A stretch of 64,000 nt of DNA from assembly GCA_019426215.1 (NCBI GenBank), contig CM033394.1, forward strand, positions 48,482,423 through 48,546,422, written 5' to 3'. The position numbers and the translations under genes were made by a program. Below, one piece after another: positions 21,484 to 32,783 of the stretch (its first letter is position 1; every line of letters begins with the position of its first letter). Origin of the DNA: Buddleja alternifolia. Taxonomy: Eukaryota > Streptophyta > Magnoliopsida > Lamiales > Scrophulariaceae. The notes below the pieces were generated by a model. The model searched no databases. It saw nothing but the letters and a program-made list of their open reading frames with translations, and was not told the origin of the DNA.

Positions 21484-22711
21484 TAATATTGTATGGTAGA
21501 CAGATTCTTCTGCAGTTCCACATAGCGCCCAACTCCCTAACACAGTAACACCTCCGATTTTTGGTTAAGCAAGAGTCGCTCTTAGAGAGAGCTCGATAAT
21601 ACTTGCCTTGTGATTAGTTTTGACCGACCAAATCAGGGTTCATCTAGAAATTTTGTTGTATATGTATAAATTAAAAGCATCAAACAATTTATTTGTACGT
21701 ATCATCTATAATTTTTTTTTGTTTTTTGGGTGTTGGGGGGGTGGTTTGGGGGTGGGGGGGCTTTTATGAGAACACGTTTGAGAGAATTGATTATATTGTT
21801 TTTCTTGTTTGGTGATAAGTATTCACATTTATGGAATCGGCATGCACTCCTCTCCCATTCTAGTTCCCATTTGAAATTGGGATTGTGATGCATGCACTTA
21901 TACTGAAGCTTTAATGCTCAATTTAATGAAAGGATTCCATAATTTATAACATTGACGAGCTTTGCTGGTGGTTGTGGGGCTTTATTACGGATCATTCTGA
22001 GAAACTGTTAGGACTAAGAATTTAGGACAAATCACGTGAGCTCTCGTATACGTAGATGATTATATATAATTCTTTTATGATTTAGAGAGTTTCGAAAACT
22101 TGCAAAAATCACGCACCTACCTCTCTTCCGTAACATTCATCAAACTTTCATTTTTTGCGCGAGAAGTTTTTGTCAAGAAAGAACGGGTTTGGATCCTGTT
22201 TTTCAATCTGGTATTTCATCTTGTATTACATAACACAAATGCATACTAGGAGTATAATATAATTTTTTAAATGTACACTTGGACGCGGATCACGTACATT
22301 TGACGTACTTCCACCTAGCAAAATACAAAATGAAACACGAAATAAATTACGGAAAAATACTTCTTTCAAAGTCTTTTTACTCGAAATGATTGTTTGATCC
22401 CTTTATCCGATTATAAATTAAATGAGGTAAGTTGCAAAAATGCCCAATTTTGTATATGTGAATTGGGCCAACATCTTGAGTAGCCCAATTTGCTTTCTAT
22501 TTTTGGCTATTAACGTCACGGCCCAGTTGGACTTTATCTAGTAACACTTTATTCTTTGTGTTATTAACCCAAACTGATAAAATAACTTCAATGGACCTAA
22601 GCCCGAATCTTAATGATTCGAAACCCAAATTGATAAAATAACACTTTATTATTTTCTTTCATTTTTCTCGTGATATAGTTTCTTTCTCTTTTTCAATTTT
22701 TTCAATGCTTT
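21484..22711. other. Intergenic sequence, nothing recognised
   Basis: AT-rich with a G/T-rich tract near 21715-21765. No gene, RNA or repeat boundary recognised. Confidence 0.45.
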
Positions 22712-22725
22712 AAAGCAACATCCAA

Positions 22726-22931
22726 CTCAAAACTTGTTGGCCTAGTAGTATTCACCTTCCACTTTATGTGAGAGGTCCTAAATTCGAATTCAGACTGTCA
22801 CAAGTTGTGGCTCTCTCCTCCTTTACGGAGCTAGATAGAGTTTTTATGGTTCAGGATTGTAACTATCAATCCGGATTTATCGGGCTATATATATAGGATA
22901 TCCCATTTTCTCTTGAATTTTTTTTTTAAAA
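22726..22931 (+). repeat. tRNA-derived SINE (family 1, copy B)
   Basis: Same family as the copy at 19860: A box in TTGGCCTAGTAGTATTC, B box in GAGGTCCTAAATTCGAATTC, and the shared body GGCTCTCTCCTCCTTTACGG and TAGATAGAGTTTTTATG. It ends in a T-then-A tail. A perfect 14-bp target duplication AAAGCAACATCCAA flanks it (22712-22725, 22932-22945). Confidence 0.9.
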
Positions 22932-22945
22932 AAAGCAACATCCAA

Positions 22946-23929
22946 GATCTTAAAATACCTCTGGGTATATTCTACGCTGCATTTTATAGAGATATATTGG
23001 GTGATTGAAAGTACAATAAATGTCCCATGATTTCATTCATATCTTCTATTACCTATTTTTTTTTTTGTTGGAAAATTGAAACACTTATTTATATCCAACC
23101 ACCAGATGTGTCGCTGCATGATCCCCTTCCAATTTAGATATCTTTCAATTCTTTTAATATAATTTAGTGAAGAAACCAAACTTTTCTCCAATAATAATTG
23201 TGCACTTCATTCATAATCTTGAATCTAGATAATGATTTTATCCAAACAAAATATTTCTATTGCCACCTTATCATCCATTAAGTGATGACTATGACCTTGA
23301 AGTAGACAAGTAATAATATCTAATTTGATCCTCAACAATATTATCTTCTCTTCCATGATAATAATATATAGGGATGGGAGTTGGGACCCCTTCAAAATGG
23401 GTTCTTTTGGCATGTTATCCTCATGATTAACCCAATACAAGGAAAAAGAAAAGAAAAGAAAAATTAAAAAAGCAAAAGATCCCAATGGGATTCTTGTTGA
23501 TCTTTTGGATGTATGCTTATTAGAGTGGTTGAAGCATTACATAAAGTGATGGATTTCTTGTGGTGGGATGTTGATGGAAACTATACTATCACACCCGTGA
23601 AAGAAAAAGAGATAAAAAAGAGAAAGAGTGATTATTAATTAGTCTTAGTACAATGGACTTTATAAATATTAATGCGTGCCATAATTTGAAAATTAAAATT
23701 TCGAGACCCTTCTAATCATTTCATGAAATGCTATGCATTTTGGATAATATTCCATCATAATTGTTACTCTTAGATTATACAAGATAATATGGTGACATAT
23801 CATAATCTTATACAGTATCTCACCACTACACTTCGAATATCGAATCAATAATCGTAATCAGCAATTTTCTATTACAAACTAGTAACAATGAACTATAAAT
23901 TATAAACAAATAACTACTATATAAGTAAA
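22946..23929. other. Intergenic sequence, nothing recognised
   Basis: AT-rich. The minus-strand open frame at 23225-23485 starts with a hydrophobic run, but I find no supporting homology or exon context. Confidence 0.4.
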
Positions 23930-24015
23930 GAAATAACCCACACATCTGTTGTGATCGAACCCATAACTTTTAAGTCATAAGGCCTCGGTCTTACCACTAG
24001 ACTAAGACATCATTC
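23930..24015 (-). repeat. tRNA-derived SINE head (second family), minus strand
   Basis: Read on the minus strand, an A box (TTAGTCTAGTGGTAAGACC) is followed about 40 bp later by a good B box (GGGTTCGATCACAAC). This is the promoter of a tRNA-like unit, but it cannot fold into a normal tRNA with the expected 3' half, so it is more likely the head of a SINE. The 3' end (lower coordinates) and target duplication could not be fixed. Confidence 0.6.
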
Positions 24016-24362
24016 ACCACCTCTGCACTTGAGTACTACGAAGTGAAGTGTCGAGCTTGCATTAATGAAGCAATCCGCATGTTTCTAGCATTCGCAGCAT
24101 TCAACAAGCTTACAGTATATCAAATGGACGTAAAAAGTGCAAGAATTAAGTGAGAGTTAACCAAATGGCTAGTTATTAAAGCAATGAATTAATCTCTAGT
24201 TCTATCACCATCTCAGGCGTTTCATCCAGTGTAAAAAAAATTGGATAAGTGGCCTCATACTTCAATAGGGTTTACCAGTGTAAAAAATTAGTGCCTTCCA
24301 ATGCCCCATCACACATTTCTTTATCTTCATCCAAATAATTCACACCCCTTTCTCTCTATCCT

Positions 24363-24535
24363 TATTTAAACAAAACCTAAACTCTCCAAACAAGTTGTTT
24401 CTACATTTCTCTTCATCTACCATAGCCACAAGGTACAACACATTCATCTTATTTAATTTAACTTCTTTTTACTTGTAATCTTTTCTTCCAATCATATTTA
24501 ATTTTGTGTAAATTTGCCTCACCTTATAACTTCAG
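24363..24535 (+). promoter_or_regulatory. Probable TATA box and 5' leader intron of the small serine-rich gene
   Basis: TATTTAAA at 24363-24370 is a plausible TATA element 186 bp before the ATG. A candidate leader intron runs from GTACAA (24433) to TTCAG (24535), preceded by ACAAG and followed by GACAAAAAG. It is inferred from splice-site consensus only. Confidence 0.45.
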
Positions 24536-24555
24536 GACAAAAAGAAGAGAATATA

Positions 24556-24864
24556 ATGGAAAATGGAGCAATGATCAACAGAGATATGAAGGTAGAAATT
24601 CCATCCAATGAGTCAGAAGTTAAATCCCCTACATCAGGGATCATTGGTGGTGGTGGGCTTGCTAGGCAAGGAAGTATAACAAAGTACAACTGCCTATGCT
24701 CTCCCACTACTCACGTAGGTTCGTTCCGATGCAGGCTGCACCGGGCCCCGAGCCTCCAGAGGTCTAAGAGCATTGATCATTCCGCAGCCTTACAAGACAC
24801 GCAGTCTAAAGTTACTCCGACTGCTGATATGCCTACTCAGAATAAAGCAGTAAATGCTCAGTGA
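24556..24864 (+). CDS. Small plant-specific serine-rich protein, function unknown
   Basis: 102 residues starting at ATG 24556 (MENGAMINRDMKVEIPS); the frame is open upstream only through a TTG and probably a leader intron, so the ATG is preferred. The core is GLARQGSITKYNCLCSPTTH followed by VGSFRCRLHRAPSLQRSKSI. The CLCSPTTHxGSFRCRLHR block is the hallmark of a small family in land plants annotated as serine-rich or uncharacterised proteins (Arabidopsis At1g67910-like). There is no signal peptide or membrane segment. The clustered Ser/Arg (RAPSLQRSKS) looks like a phosphorylation target. Biochemical function is unknown. Confidence 0.8.
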   Translation: MENGAMINRDMKVEIPSNESEVKSPTSGIIGGGGLARQGSITKYNCLCSPTTHVGSFRCRLHRAPSLQRSKSIDHSAALQDTQSKVTPTADMPTQNKAVNAQ

Positions 24865-25558
24865 CAACAAATATAGACGAAATAAAATGATATGTTTGTA
24901 TTTTTTTTTTTTGTGTTATTTGGGTGTTCTATATGTCTATATATAACGATCAAATTATGGGCGTTATGTAGTCTCTTGGCCTATCTTTTTATGTGTATGA
25001 GATGGGCTTGGAAGTAAAATGTTAAAAGATTGATTTTTTATCCCCCTCCCCTCTTCCTATATATATATATACACATATATATATATGAGTTTTGTAGTTT
25101 TTGGAGCCATTTTGGAGCAAGTCTTGATAGGTAAACCATGAAAGAAGTTGTACTAGCATTTCTCCAATTTTTTTTATTTTTTTTTTTGAATTGTAACTAG
25201 TGAAATTGCCACCTGCATAATAACATAGGCAAATTAAGGGAAATTCTATGATAGACTGCGCTATTGCACACCGTTGGATGCAATGGGTGTTATAGTAAAA
25301 TACACATAAGTCTTCTAATTTCATAAAAGGGTTTCAACCAAGGGACATTCCAACAATTGTATTGATGCTTCATCCAATAAATCAAGAACATTTAAATTTC
25401 AATTGTAACAAAAAATAGAATTAATATTTATTTCATATTTTTATTTGCTTATCTTACACAAGGGATTTGCTTTTCCTAATGATTACAAATAGTTCTGCAA
25501 GAATTAGTACAAGGGAAAAATATTAATAAAGCCAGTATTTGAAAAAAAGGATTTTTCT
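24865..25558. other. Convergent intergenic region between two host genes
   Basis: Lies between the plus-strand serine-rich gene and the minus-strand NPH3 gene, so it should hold both 3' untranslated regions. It contains T-rich runs and a TA/CA microsatellite near 25059-25086. No further gene seen. Confidence 0.55.
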
Positions 25559-28511
25559 TCAGTTCTTTTGACTTGCACTTCTATAAATAGGCCAGAACTT
25601 GCTGAAAATTCTTTTAGGTCTGTTTGGAACTACACTTAAGGACTTCATTTTCAATGAATTCTCAATTCCACCCCCTAAATTGTCGTTTAAATCGTCGTCA
25701 TCATCTTCAGCCAACCTCATTTTTAACGTCGAAAGATTCGACTTTGGAGACTTTGCACCCAAAATATTACTCCCCTGGTCTGCATTGGTACTAAAAGACG
25801 CTTTCGCCCTTGATGCCGTCTTATTGTGCTCAAAGAAGAGAACTTGAACTACTACCCTTAATGGGAGCATCTCGTTTTGTGCAGCATGGATTGACGTTTC
25901 CATGGATAGCTTTTTGCAATCTAATATTCGACATAGGCGTTTTCTTTCGCTTTTATTGAGCTCTGGATGCCCCTGCATTGTTAGTCATGATCAGAAACTA
26001 TTATATGTATAGCAGAAATTCGTTTTTTGATTCAATAATATTGATATATGCGTACTTTTGGTATACTCATGAAATTACAAATATATACCCTTACAAAAGA
26101 AATAATATTTCAAATAACCAATGGATCGGCGTGTTGGTTCGACCAGACGACCCTAGATTAGTCTCTGATACGTTGCACAATCGTGATATGCCACGTGTTT
26201 ATTCTAATTTGTACGCTATGAAAATATCTACAAATGCATTCATTTAGAACATTATCGAAGAAAAAAGAGTGGTACTTGGGAGATCTCGAGACCTGAAGTC
26301 TCAGTGATCTTCACCTTACATGTGGAGGTCCAAAGTGAAGATACGTTCATGGAAACGTGAAGATCATCCGGGAGAAAAGTCCAAAAACCTCCTAAGAATC
26401 ATCCTGAAAAACGACCCAAATCAAATGCAGTACTAAATTAAATAAAGGGCATACCTTTAGGTAAATATCAATGGCTTTGTAGAGATCATCATGATCAAGC
26501 CTGGCAAATTCCGGTATCGCTTCTGCAACGGTGATGAATTTTGACAAATGCAAGTTCTTATCCTTAGCTATCTCTTGTAAATACTGATCAACAAGCTTTG
26601 CAACTTTGAGTTTTGAGCTATGTGATGCAGAAGATGATCTCCTACTCTCTTGCAACATCGTATCGACGTTTTCTGCTGATCGAGACCTTCGTCTTTCGAC
26701 AAAATCGCGTTTCTTTCGTGGAGGGCTTGTTTGGGGACTCTGCGCCTGTAACATGAACTGCTCTAATATGATGATAACAATATCCACATCATATATCATG
26801 TCATTTGTGGATGCCAAACATGGAACTAGTAAATCACCAACTGTGGCTTCCTCCAGTTGAATCCCTACCCTACTTGCCAATTCGATCTTCGTAGACGAAG
26901 AAGCGTTTAGCATATTAGCTGCTTTCAATAGTTTCAAGAGGAAACTGCAAGAAACTGCACCTTTCTCAGCAGGTAATAAGCTGACAATTGACTCCAAAAT
27001 AAGGCATTTTTTGGATTCACAATCAGATTCTTCTTGCAAATATAGCCACCGGGACGCATAAATTCGTAACACATCACCGATGATTTTCGAGGGTATTTTC
27101 CCGCCAGATTTAACGGCTATGATTGATCTCCAATAAAGATCAATCTCCAATTCAGCTAAATCTTCACCCCACCACCCTATACTAGTTACCGGTTTACGCC
27201 TACGGCCACCCGACCCGTTACTCTTTACGAGAGAAGCAATGGCCTCGATGCACTGACCGGTGATCCCGAGATTTTCGGACCATAAAGGGAAGGACTTGGT
27301 GGATTGTAAAGTAACAATGGTGTCCCTCCAACCATTAAGGATGCAAGAAGTGAAGAAGGCTTCTACTTTTTGTACTAAATTACCCTTTTCGACGTTTTCG
27401 AACATTTGGAGATGCTCTGCTGCACATCTGATTGAGACAATGTTGTAGGGGCTTAGAGTTATTGCAATGCCATAGCAGAATTTGACACATACTTCAAATG
27501 ATTCAATTCCAGTGGGAAAATCTAGGAGATGGATATGTGAAGATTCAGGGCTTTCTGAATGTAATCTTTGAAGAAGCAATGATTTTGAGAGTAGTGGAAA
27601 CTGTAGAAATAAAACAATTAAATTGTTATTTTTTGTGTATTTTTCAGATGAATTATATGTATATTGAAATCTGGAAATGGCTCATAATAAAAATATTAAA
27701 ATTTTGGAAAAATTACTTTTTGGTACTGTAACTATAGGGTGTTGGCACTTTTCGTCCTATATATTTCATAATTACACTTTTAGTCCTAAAATTGACACTC
27801 CCATTTCAAATTTAATCCTTTTTTCACCTTCTGGTCATGAGTCACGCATTTAGTCCTATTTAGCTACTTTTTTTTGCACATTTAGTTCTACTAATGTCAA
27901 ATTGAAAAAATGAAAAAGTTCCGGCCAAATTAATGACTGGAATATCGCAAAGTTTCGGCAATTAATTTGGCCGTTACTTTTTCAGTTTTTCAATTTAACA
28001 GCAGCCGGACTTAGTGTGTGATTTTTTTAAAGCTAAATATGACTAAATGTCTGATTCAGGACCAAAAAGTTGAAAAAAAAGGACTAAAATTGAAATGAAG
28101 GTGTCAATTTTATTACTAAAAGTGTAATTATAGAATACACTAGACGAAAAGTGCCAATACCCTGTAGTTATATTATCAAAAATGTAATTTTGTCTAAAAT
28201 TTTACCTTGTGGAGTAAATATTTGCATCCTTTTACTTCAACTAGGAGATCACTTGAAACTTCTGATGACACAGACCTGAAAACCAAGAATTACAAAATTT
28301 TGATTCACTTTCATCTTAAAAATTAAATAAAAGAATCCCAAAAGGGCCCAAAAATTATTTATTTATTTTAACAAAAGGAAAGGAGACAAAAATCTTAATC
28401 ATCACTTTCATCCCCCAAACAATATTAAGGAAATTAAATAAGAAAAATTTACCTTACAGCTTCTGTGGTGTAGAATGTATCTGGGCGAGATCCAAGTTTC
28501 ATGAACTTCAT
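25559..28511 (-). CDS. BTB/POZ domain NPH3-family protein (At1g67900-like)
   Basis: Four exons on the minus strand: 28511-28453, 28275-28206, 27600-26455, 25972-25559, all with GT-AG introns and continuous frame, giving about 562 residues. The N-terminus (MKFMKLGSRPDTFYTTEAVR, then SSDLLVEVKGCKYLLHKFPL) is the BTB/POZ fold found in NPH3/RPT2 proteins. The NPH3 domain follows (GWWGEDLAELEIDLYWRSII, SLLPAEKGAVSCSFLLKLLK, KVAKLVDQYLQEIAKD, HDDLYKAIDIYLK, ERKRLCRILDCKKLS, AAQNEMLPLRVVVQVLFFEH). The C-terminal tail ends in FSKFWPIYRSASQKN. Such proteins are plasma-membrane-associated adaptors for CUL3 ubiquitin ligases or signalling in light and auxin-related responses; the closest match I recall is Arabidopsis At1g67900, whose role is not well defined. 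Intron 2 is almost filled by a foldback element. Confidence 0.93.
27697..28204. mobile_element. Foldback element filling intron 2 of the NPH3 gene
   Basis: The two arms are long imperfect inverted repeats: TAAAATTTTGGAAAAATTAC, then CTATAGGGTGTTGGCACTTT at the left; read backwards from the right, TAAAATTTTAGACAAAATTA, then CTACAGGGTATTGGCACTTT. The arms continue through ATTACACTTTTAGTCCTAAA-like sequence. No clear target duplication. It occupies 508 of 605 bp of the intron, and its right end abuts the 5' splice site. Class uncertain, possibly Mutator-like. Non-coding. Confidence 0.75.
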
Positions 28512-29973
28512 TTTTGAATATCTTCTATATTTGATATAAAACTGTGGAATTAAATCATTTTACAAAAGAAAATTAAGCAACAAGAACTATTTTAGGAGCA
28601 CATATATAAATGTAATTAACGGAGAGAGACTATTAAAAATTATAAGCTTGTGATTATGTGATGACTTATCTGATTAAAGAAATTATATATATATATATAT
28701 ATATATCCAGATAAGCCAACAACTCTAGCTAATAAATCCTTGTCATTTCAATCAAATTCTCTACCCAATTGACATGGACATGCAAATAAATTAAAATAAA
28801 AAATTGAATCTGAGAAAGAACATAATCCCACCCAATTAAGATTCATAAAAAAATTAATACAGAATTAAATTTTCGGTGATACCCTTTAGTTAAAAACAAG
28901 AATAAATAAGGAATGAAAAATAGAAAAAAAATTATATATATATATATATATATTACTGAATTCATCAGGAAATAAATACAGAATAAAATATAAACAGAAC
29001 ATGAAATATTTTAAGGTGTATATATATGTGTATTACGTACTTTTGCTGAGCTTGCTAAGCTACCATGCCAGAGTACAGGCAATGAGAGGAAGAAGATGCG
29101 CACGTGCTTATCCTGTGCTCACTTTTGGCCCTCTCCTTCATCATTTCAACAGCAATTTAATTAGCGCCATTTTTGTTTAATCATCGCCCCGGAGTATTTT
29201 AGCGAGTCAATGCTTCATAACCATCATCCTACGCCGCTCTATAATTAAGCATTATTACTAGAAATTGTTCGTAGTTTTGTAAATTTTCCTAGAAAAAGAA
29301 TATGTAATAATATTCGAAAAAGATAATAAAATAAATAAATAAAGAGGAATAGGATATATATATATATGTGTGTGTGTGTGTATCACTATCAATTATGGCT
29401 TAAAAGTCTTTAACTGTTCTTGGATACTGGCCTTAGGTTCTTGATATATATATATATACACACACACACATACATACATTTTTTTATATGAAATTGCCAT
29501 TATCTTTCTTCGAAATTACAGGGACATAAACTTTTCCATGCATTAATGCACGAGGGGCCATGCAAATTAATGTTCGTTTGAAAGAAAGAAAACGTAAAAA
29601 AAGAAAAAACATTTTAGGCTGATATACGATTTTTTTTATTTTTTTTTATTTTTGAGAATGTTTGACACACGATTTTTGTGTGCCAAAATAATTTTTTATT
29701 CTTTTTTTTGAACGTTTGAGGAATATTTATGCGTAATTTTGTATTCGGCACTGAGAAAGTTATAAAGCTAGATTCTAGAATAAGTACATTTAAGGAAATT
29801 CTAACTCTTGAAAAGAAATGATCTCCGAGAATTCACTGCGTCCAGCTCGATCAAACCCAAATATATTTAACAAAGTGATTGACCAATCACATTATAAATG
29901 TGTTTACATTTGAGTCTGGTTGAGCTAAGACTAAAATTTTCCAAAATCTTATTAACATTTGAGTTAGTGATTA
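28512..29973. other. Upstream region of the NPH3 gene
   Basis: Presumed leader and promoter of the minus-strand gene. AT-rich, with TA microsatellites near 28687-28705 and 28935-28952. At 29358-29382 and 29443-29470 the microsatellites (TA)n(TG)n and (TA)n(CA)n are in inverted order and could pair. No other gene recognised. Confidence 0.5.
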
Positions 29974-29981
29974 CAAGTGAT

Positions 29982-30490
29982 CAGGGGCGGATCTACGGCC
30001 CCTTCGGGGGGCAGTGCCCCCACTCAATTTTTTTTTTATAAATATATACATTTTTTTTAATTTTAATTTATAAATTGCATTAATGCCCCCATTCAAATTA
30101 TTAAATGCCCCCTCAATTTTGAAAGTATTAAATGCCCCCCTCAATTTAAAAAAATCATTTTTTTGCCTTACAAAATTTTTTATATTTGAATTTCACCCCC
30201 CACAAGATTGAAAAATATCACGTTTTCTCCTTTTATTTTGAGTTCGCCCCCCTAAAATCCAAAATCGTGGTTATAACAAAAGAGGTATAAGAGTATAAGT
30301 TATGTCAAAAGTTGTAATTGAACCTAATTCTTTATTATATTTCCCCCCCATAAATATAGCGTACCGTACCGAAGGGGGCAAACCCCCCGCACCCCTCTTA
30401 ACATATTGTATAGCTATATTATAACAATCTCGCCCCTCTTGGTATAATCTCCAGTGCCCCCACTCAACAAAATTTCTGGATCCGCCATTG
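29982..30490. mobile_element. Non-autonomous hAT element
   Basis: 509 bp with CA...TG ends: left CAGGGGCGGATCTACGG; right, read backwards, CAATGGCGGATCCAG. An 8-bp target duplication CAAGTGAT lies at 29974-29981 and 30491-30498. Both features define the hAT superfamily. The interior is built of repeated TGCCCCC/ATTTAAA-like blocks and contains TAGCGTACCGTACCG, shared in inverse orientation with the element at 62699. Non-coding. Confidence 0.88.
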
Positions 30491-30806
30491 CAAGTGATCA
30501 TATCATATATATTCATCTTTTCACAATTGGAATATGGCTATAACTAGATGAAATGACAAGAATATTGTTTTGGTGGTGGGAGTATCTAGTTGGATCTTCG
30601 ACTTGAGTCTCAATACTTTCTTTTATCAAATTTCACTAGTGATCCGCCATTGCAAGTGATCATATCATATATATTCATCTTTTCACAATTGGAATATGTG
30701 GCTATAACTACGATGAAATGACAAGAATATTGTTTTGGTGGTGGGAGTATCTAGTTGGATCTTCGACTTGAGTCTCAATACTTTCTTTTATCAAATTCCA
30801 CTAGTT
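30481..30806. repeat. 162-bp tandem duplication covering the hAT right end and its flank
   Basis: TCCGCCATTGCAAGTGATCA and the following ~150 bp occur at 30481 and again at 30643, up to the shared CACTAGT region. The second copy differs by a few bases (for example ATATGTGGC for ATATGGC, ACTACGATG for ACTAGATG). The duplicated unit starts inside the hAT terminus, so it arose after that insertion. Confidence 0.92.
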
Positions 30807-31510
30807 TATCGATGACGGAGTAAATTTGAGCAGACAAGCCAATCACACAATAATAAAATTAATTTAATTTGTGATTAACCGAGTGTAATCAAACTCAATT
30901 TGCACAATAATTTTTGGTAAATTTGACCTTCGAGTTCCCCCCCCCCCCCCCAATAGTGGCTTATTTTCACCATGTTAATTGAACATAGACAATTATAACT
31001 TAATATTTAATTACAACATGAGTCAAGGACTAGCTGGCATACCATCAAAATTTTCTTGCTTTCCATTAGAAGACAATTCTTGAATAAACATTTTAATTAC
31101 TATTAACTTTCAATTAGCATAAATAAGATATTCAATTCATACATATTAAACAATTTGAGTAGCTTACTAAATGTTTGAATTTTGTTGCTAAGTATAGATG
31201 TTAATTTGGCAGTAGGTGGGAAGTACAAATTTTCTGCATTGGATACTTCTGATAAAGTTGTGTTGTTATATATCTCTTGGTCCAAGTTGGCTGATAAATG
31301 AATAAAAATCAAGAATAATTAATGAGTGGAAAAATTGTGAGGCTGCAATAATTTTTGTCCCTTTTTTTGATCAACAAACCTAGGACTTATTACTCATTAA
31401 GGGCATGACAATAACATGTGGATATATAAATAATCACTCGCTAATCTTTTATTTTAAATCTGCCTTAATTGTATTGCTAATTCTAAATATATGTCATTTC
31501 TTACTTATAT
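30807..31510. other. Intergenic sequence, nothing recognised
   Basis: AT-rich, with a run of about 15 C near 30938-30952. No gene recognised. Confidence 0.45.
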
Positions 31511-31524
31511 AAGAAATATATATA

Positions 31525-31735
31525 CCAACAGCCGTTGGTGTAGTTGGTACGAGGCGGCTTCCGGCCCAATGAAGATCGGGGGTTCGATTCTCGGCTGATG
31601 TGAGGACAGCTGTTGGTGGGCGATCTGTAAGTTTCCCAGCGCCGTAGAAAGCGTGTGGCATGCCCTGGCCTGGGTGGGGGACCGACACCGATCCCACTCG
31701 AACTTTATTGTACCAAAAAAAAAAAAAGAAAAAAA
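31525..31735 (+). repeat. tRNA-derived SINE (third family) with poly-A tail
   Basis: A box in GTTGGTGTAGTTGGTACGAG and a strong B box in GGGGGTTCGATTCTCGG, 30-40 bp apart. The body is GC-richer (GGCATGCCCTGGCCTGGGTG) and ends TTTATTGTACC followed by a long A tail interrupted by G. A 14-bp target duplication AAGAAATATATATA lies at 31511-31524 and 31736-31749. It is distinct in sequence from the SINEs at 19860 and 22726. Confidence 0.88.
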
Positions 31736-31749
31736 AAGAAATATATATA

Positions 31750-32774
31750 TATATTTATAAAACTATACAAATATATATTGTGTGGCAAATATGTAACATA
31801 TAGTTGTGTATTGGCTCAATTAATGTCTACCAAGTACTCACGTGGATCCAAGTACCAAATATGTCTTGGCACAATCATTGTCTACCAAGGACCATGGCTC
31901 AACCATGACTCAACCATGACTTGGCTCAATCAATGTCTAGTAAGGACCATGGCTCAACCATGTATTGGCTCAATCCAAGAATCCATCTCCTCTTATGATT
32001 GTTTTTAGAAATTGTAAAGATCCAATTTAGGGTCCGTTCAAACACATCAGTCCATGTAATAAAATTCCTGCGAACTTACTATATAAAGATGATTGAAATT
32101 CAGATACGTAATTACTCGAATTTGTTAAGGATCATATCATTCATGTTCAACGTTTTGTACTAGTCTTAGATCCATGTTACCAAACCCGGCGACATATGGG
32201 ACCCAAATAATCCGTATTTCTTTAAGGGTAGGGCCTTTTCTTCTTTTACTTGGTCCAAAACCATTTGCATTGTTACTAGCTTGTAGTCATGCTATGAACT
32301 GACTTTACTTCTCCTATTGCAGATGAGGACATAAAATTGGACAAGACTATTTAATTTACATAATCAAAATTAATCATTAAAGAGTGTTAGAGTTCCCCTA
32401 ATGCTACCCCAAAATAAATTTAACAAGATGGGTGAATAGTAGGAGTTTAGAAATTTCAGGTATCCGAACAATCATTAACATTAGGGTAGATCACATATCG
32501 ATTTTCTATAGCTAAAACTATCTCGGGACTCGAAGTCCCAAACCAAAAAATGAGTACCCGATATGAAGCTTCAAAAAAAATTAGCACCTGAAAATAGAAA
32601 AATAGTACATTCCTACAATAAATATGTTATTCTTTGTCAAGAAATCGGTCGGGTTTAAATTGACATTCATATTTGAATTACACTAAGATTATTAATCTGA
32701 TCATGTGGTTGAAATATTATTCCTATTGTAATAAGAAAATACATCCTTAAATAGGATGTATTATCCCAGATATC
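31750..32774. other. Intergenic sequence with a short local repeat
   Basis: Between 31815 and 31975 the phrases TTGGCTCAAT, TGTCTACCAAG and ACCATGGCTCAACCATG recur several times, an imperfect local tandem repeat. The rest is AT-rich with no gene recognised. Confidence 0.5.
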
Positions 32775-32783
32775 ACAACTAAT

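Noticed and set aside
23930..24015. A true tRNA gene on the minus strand
   Set aside because: A and B boxes are good, but the expected acceptor stem pairing and 3' half are not evident; a SINE head fits better.
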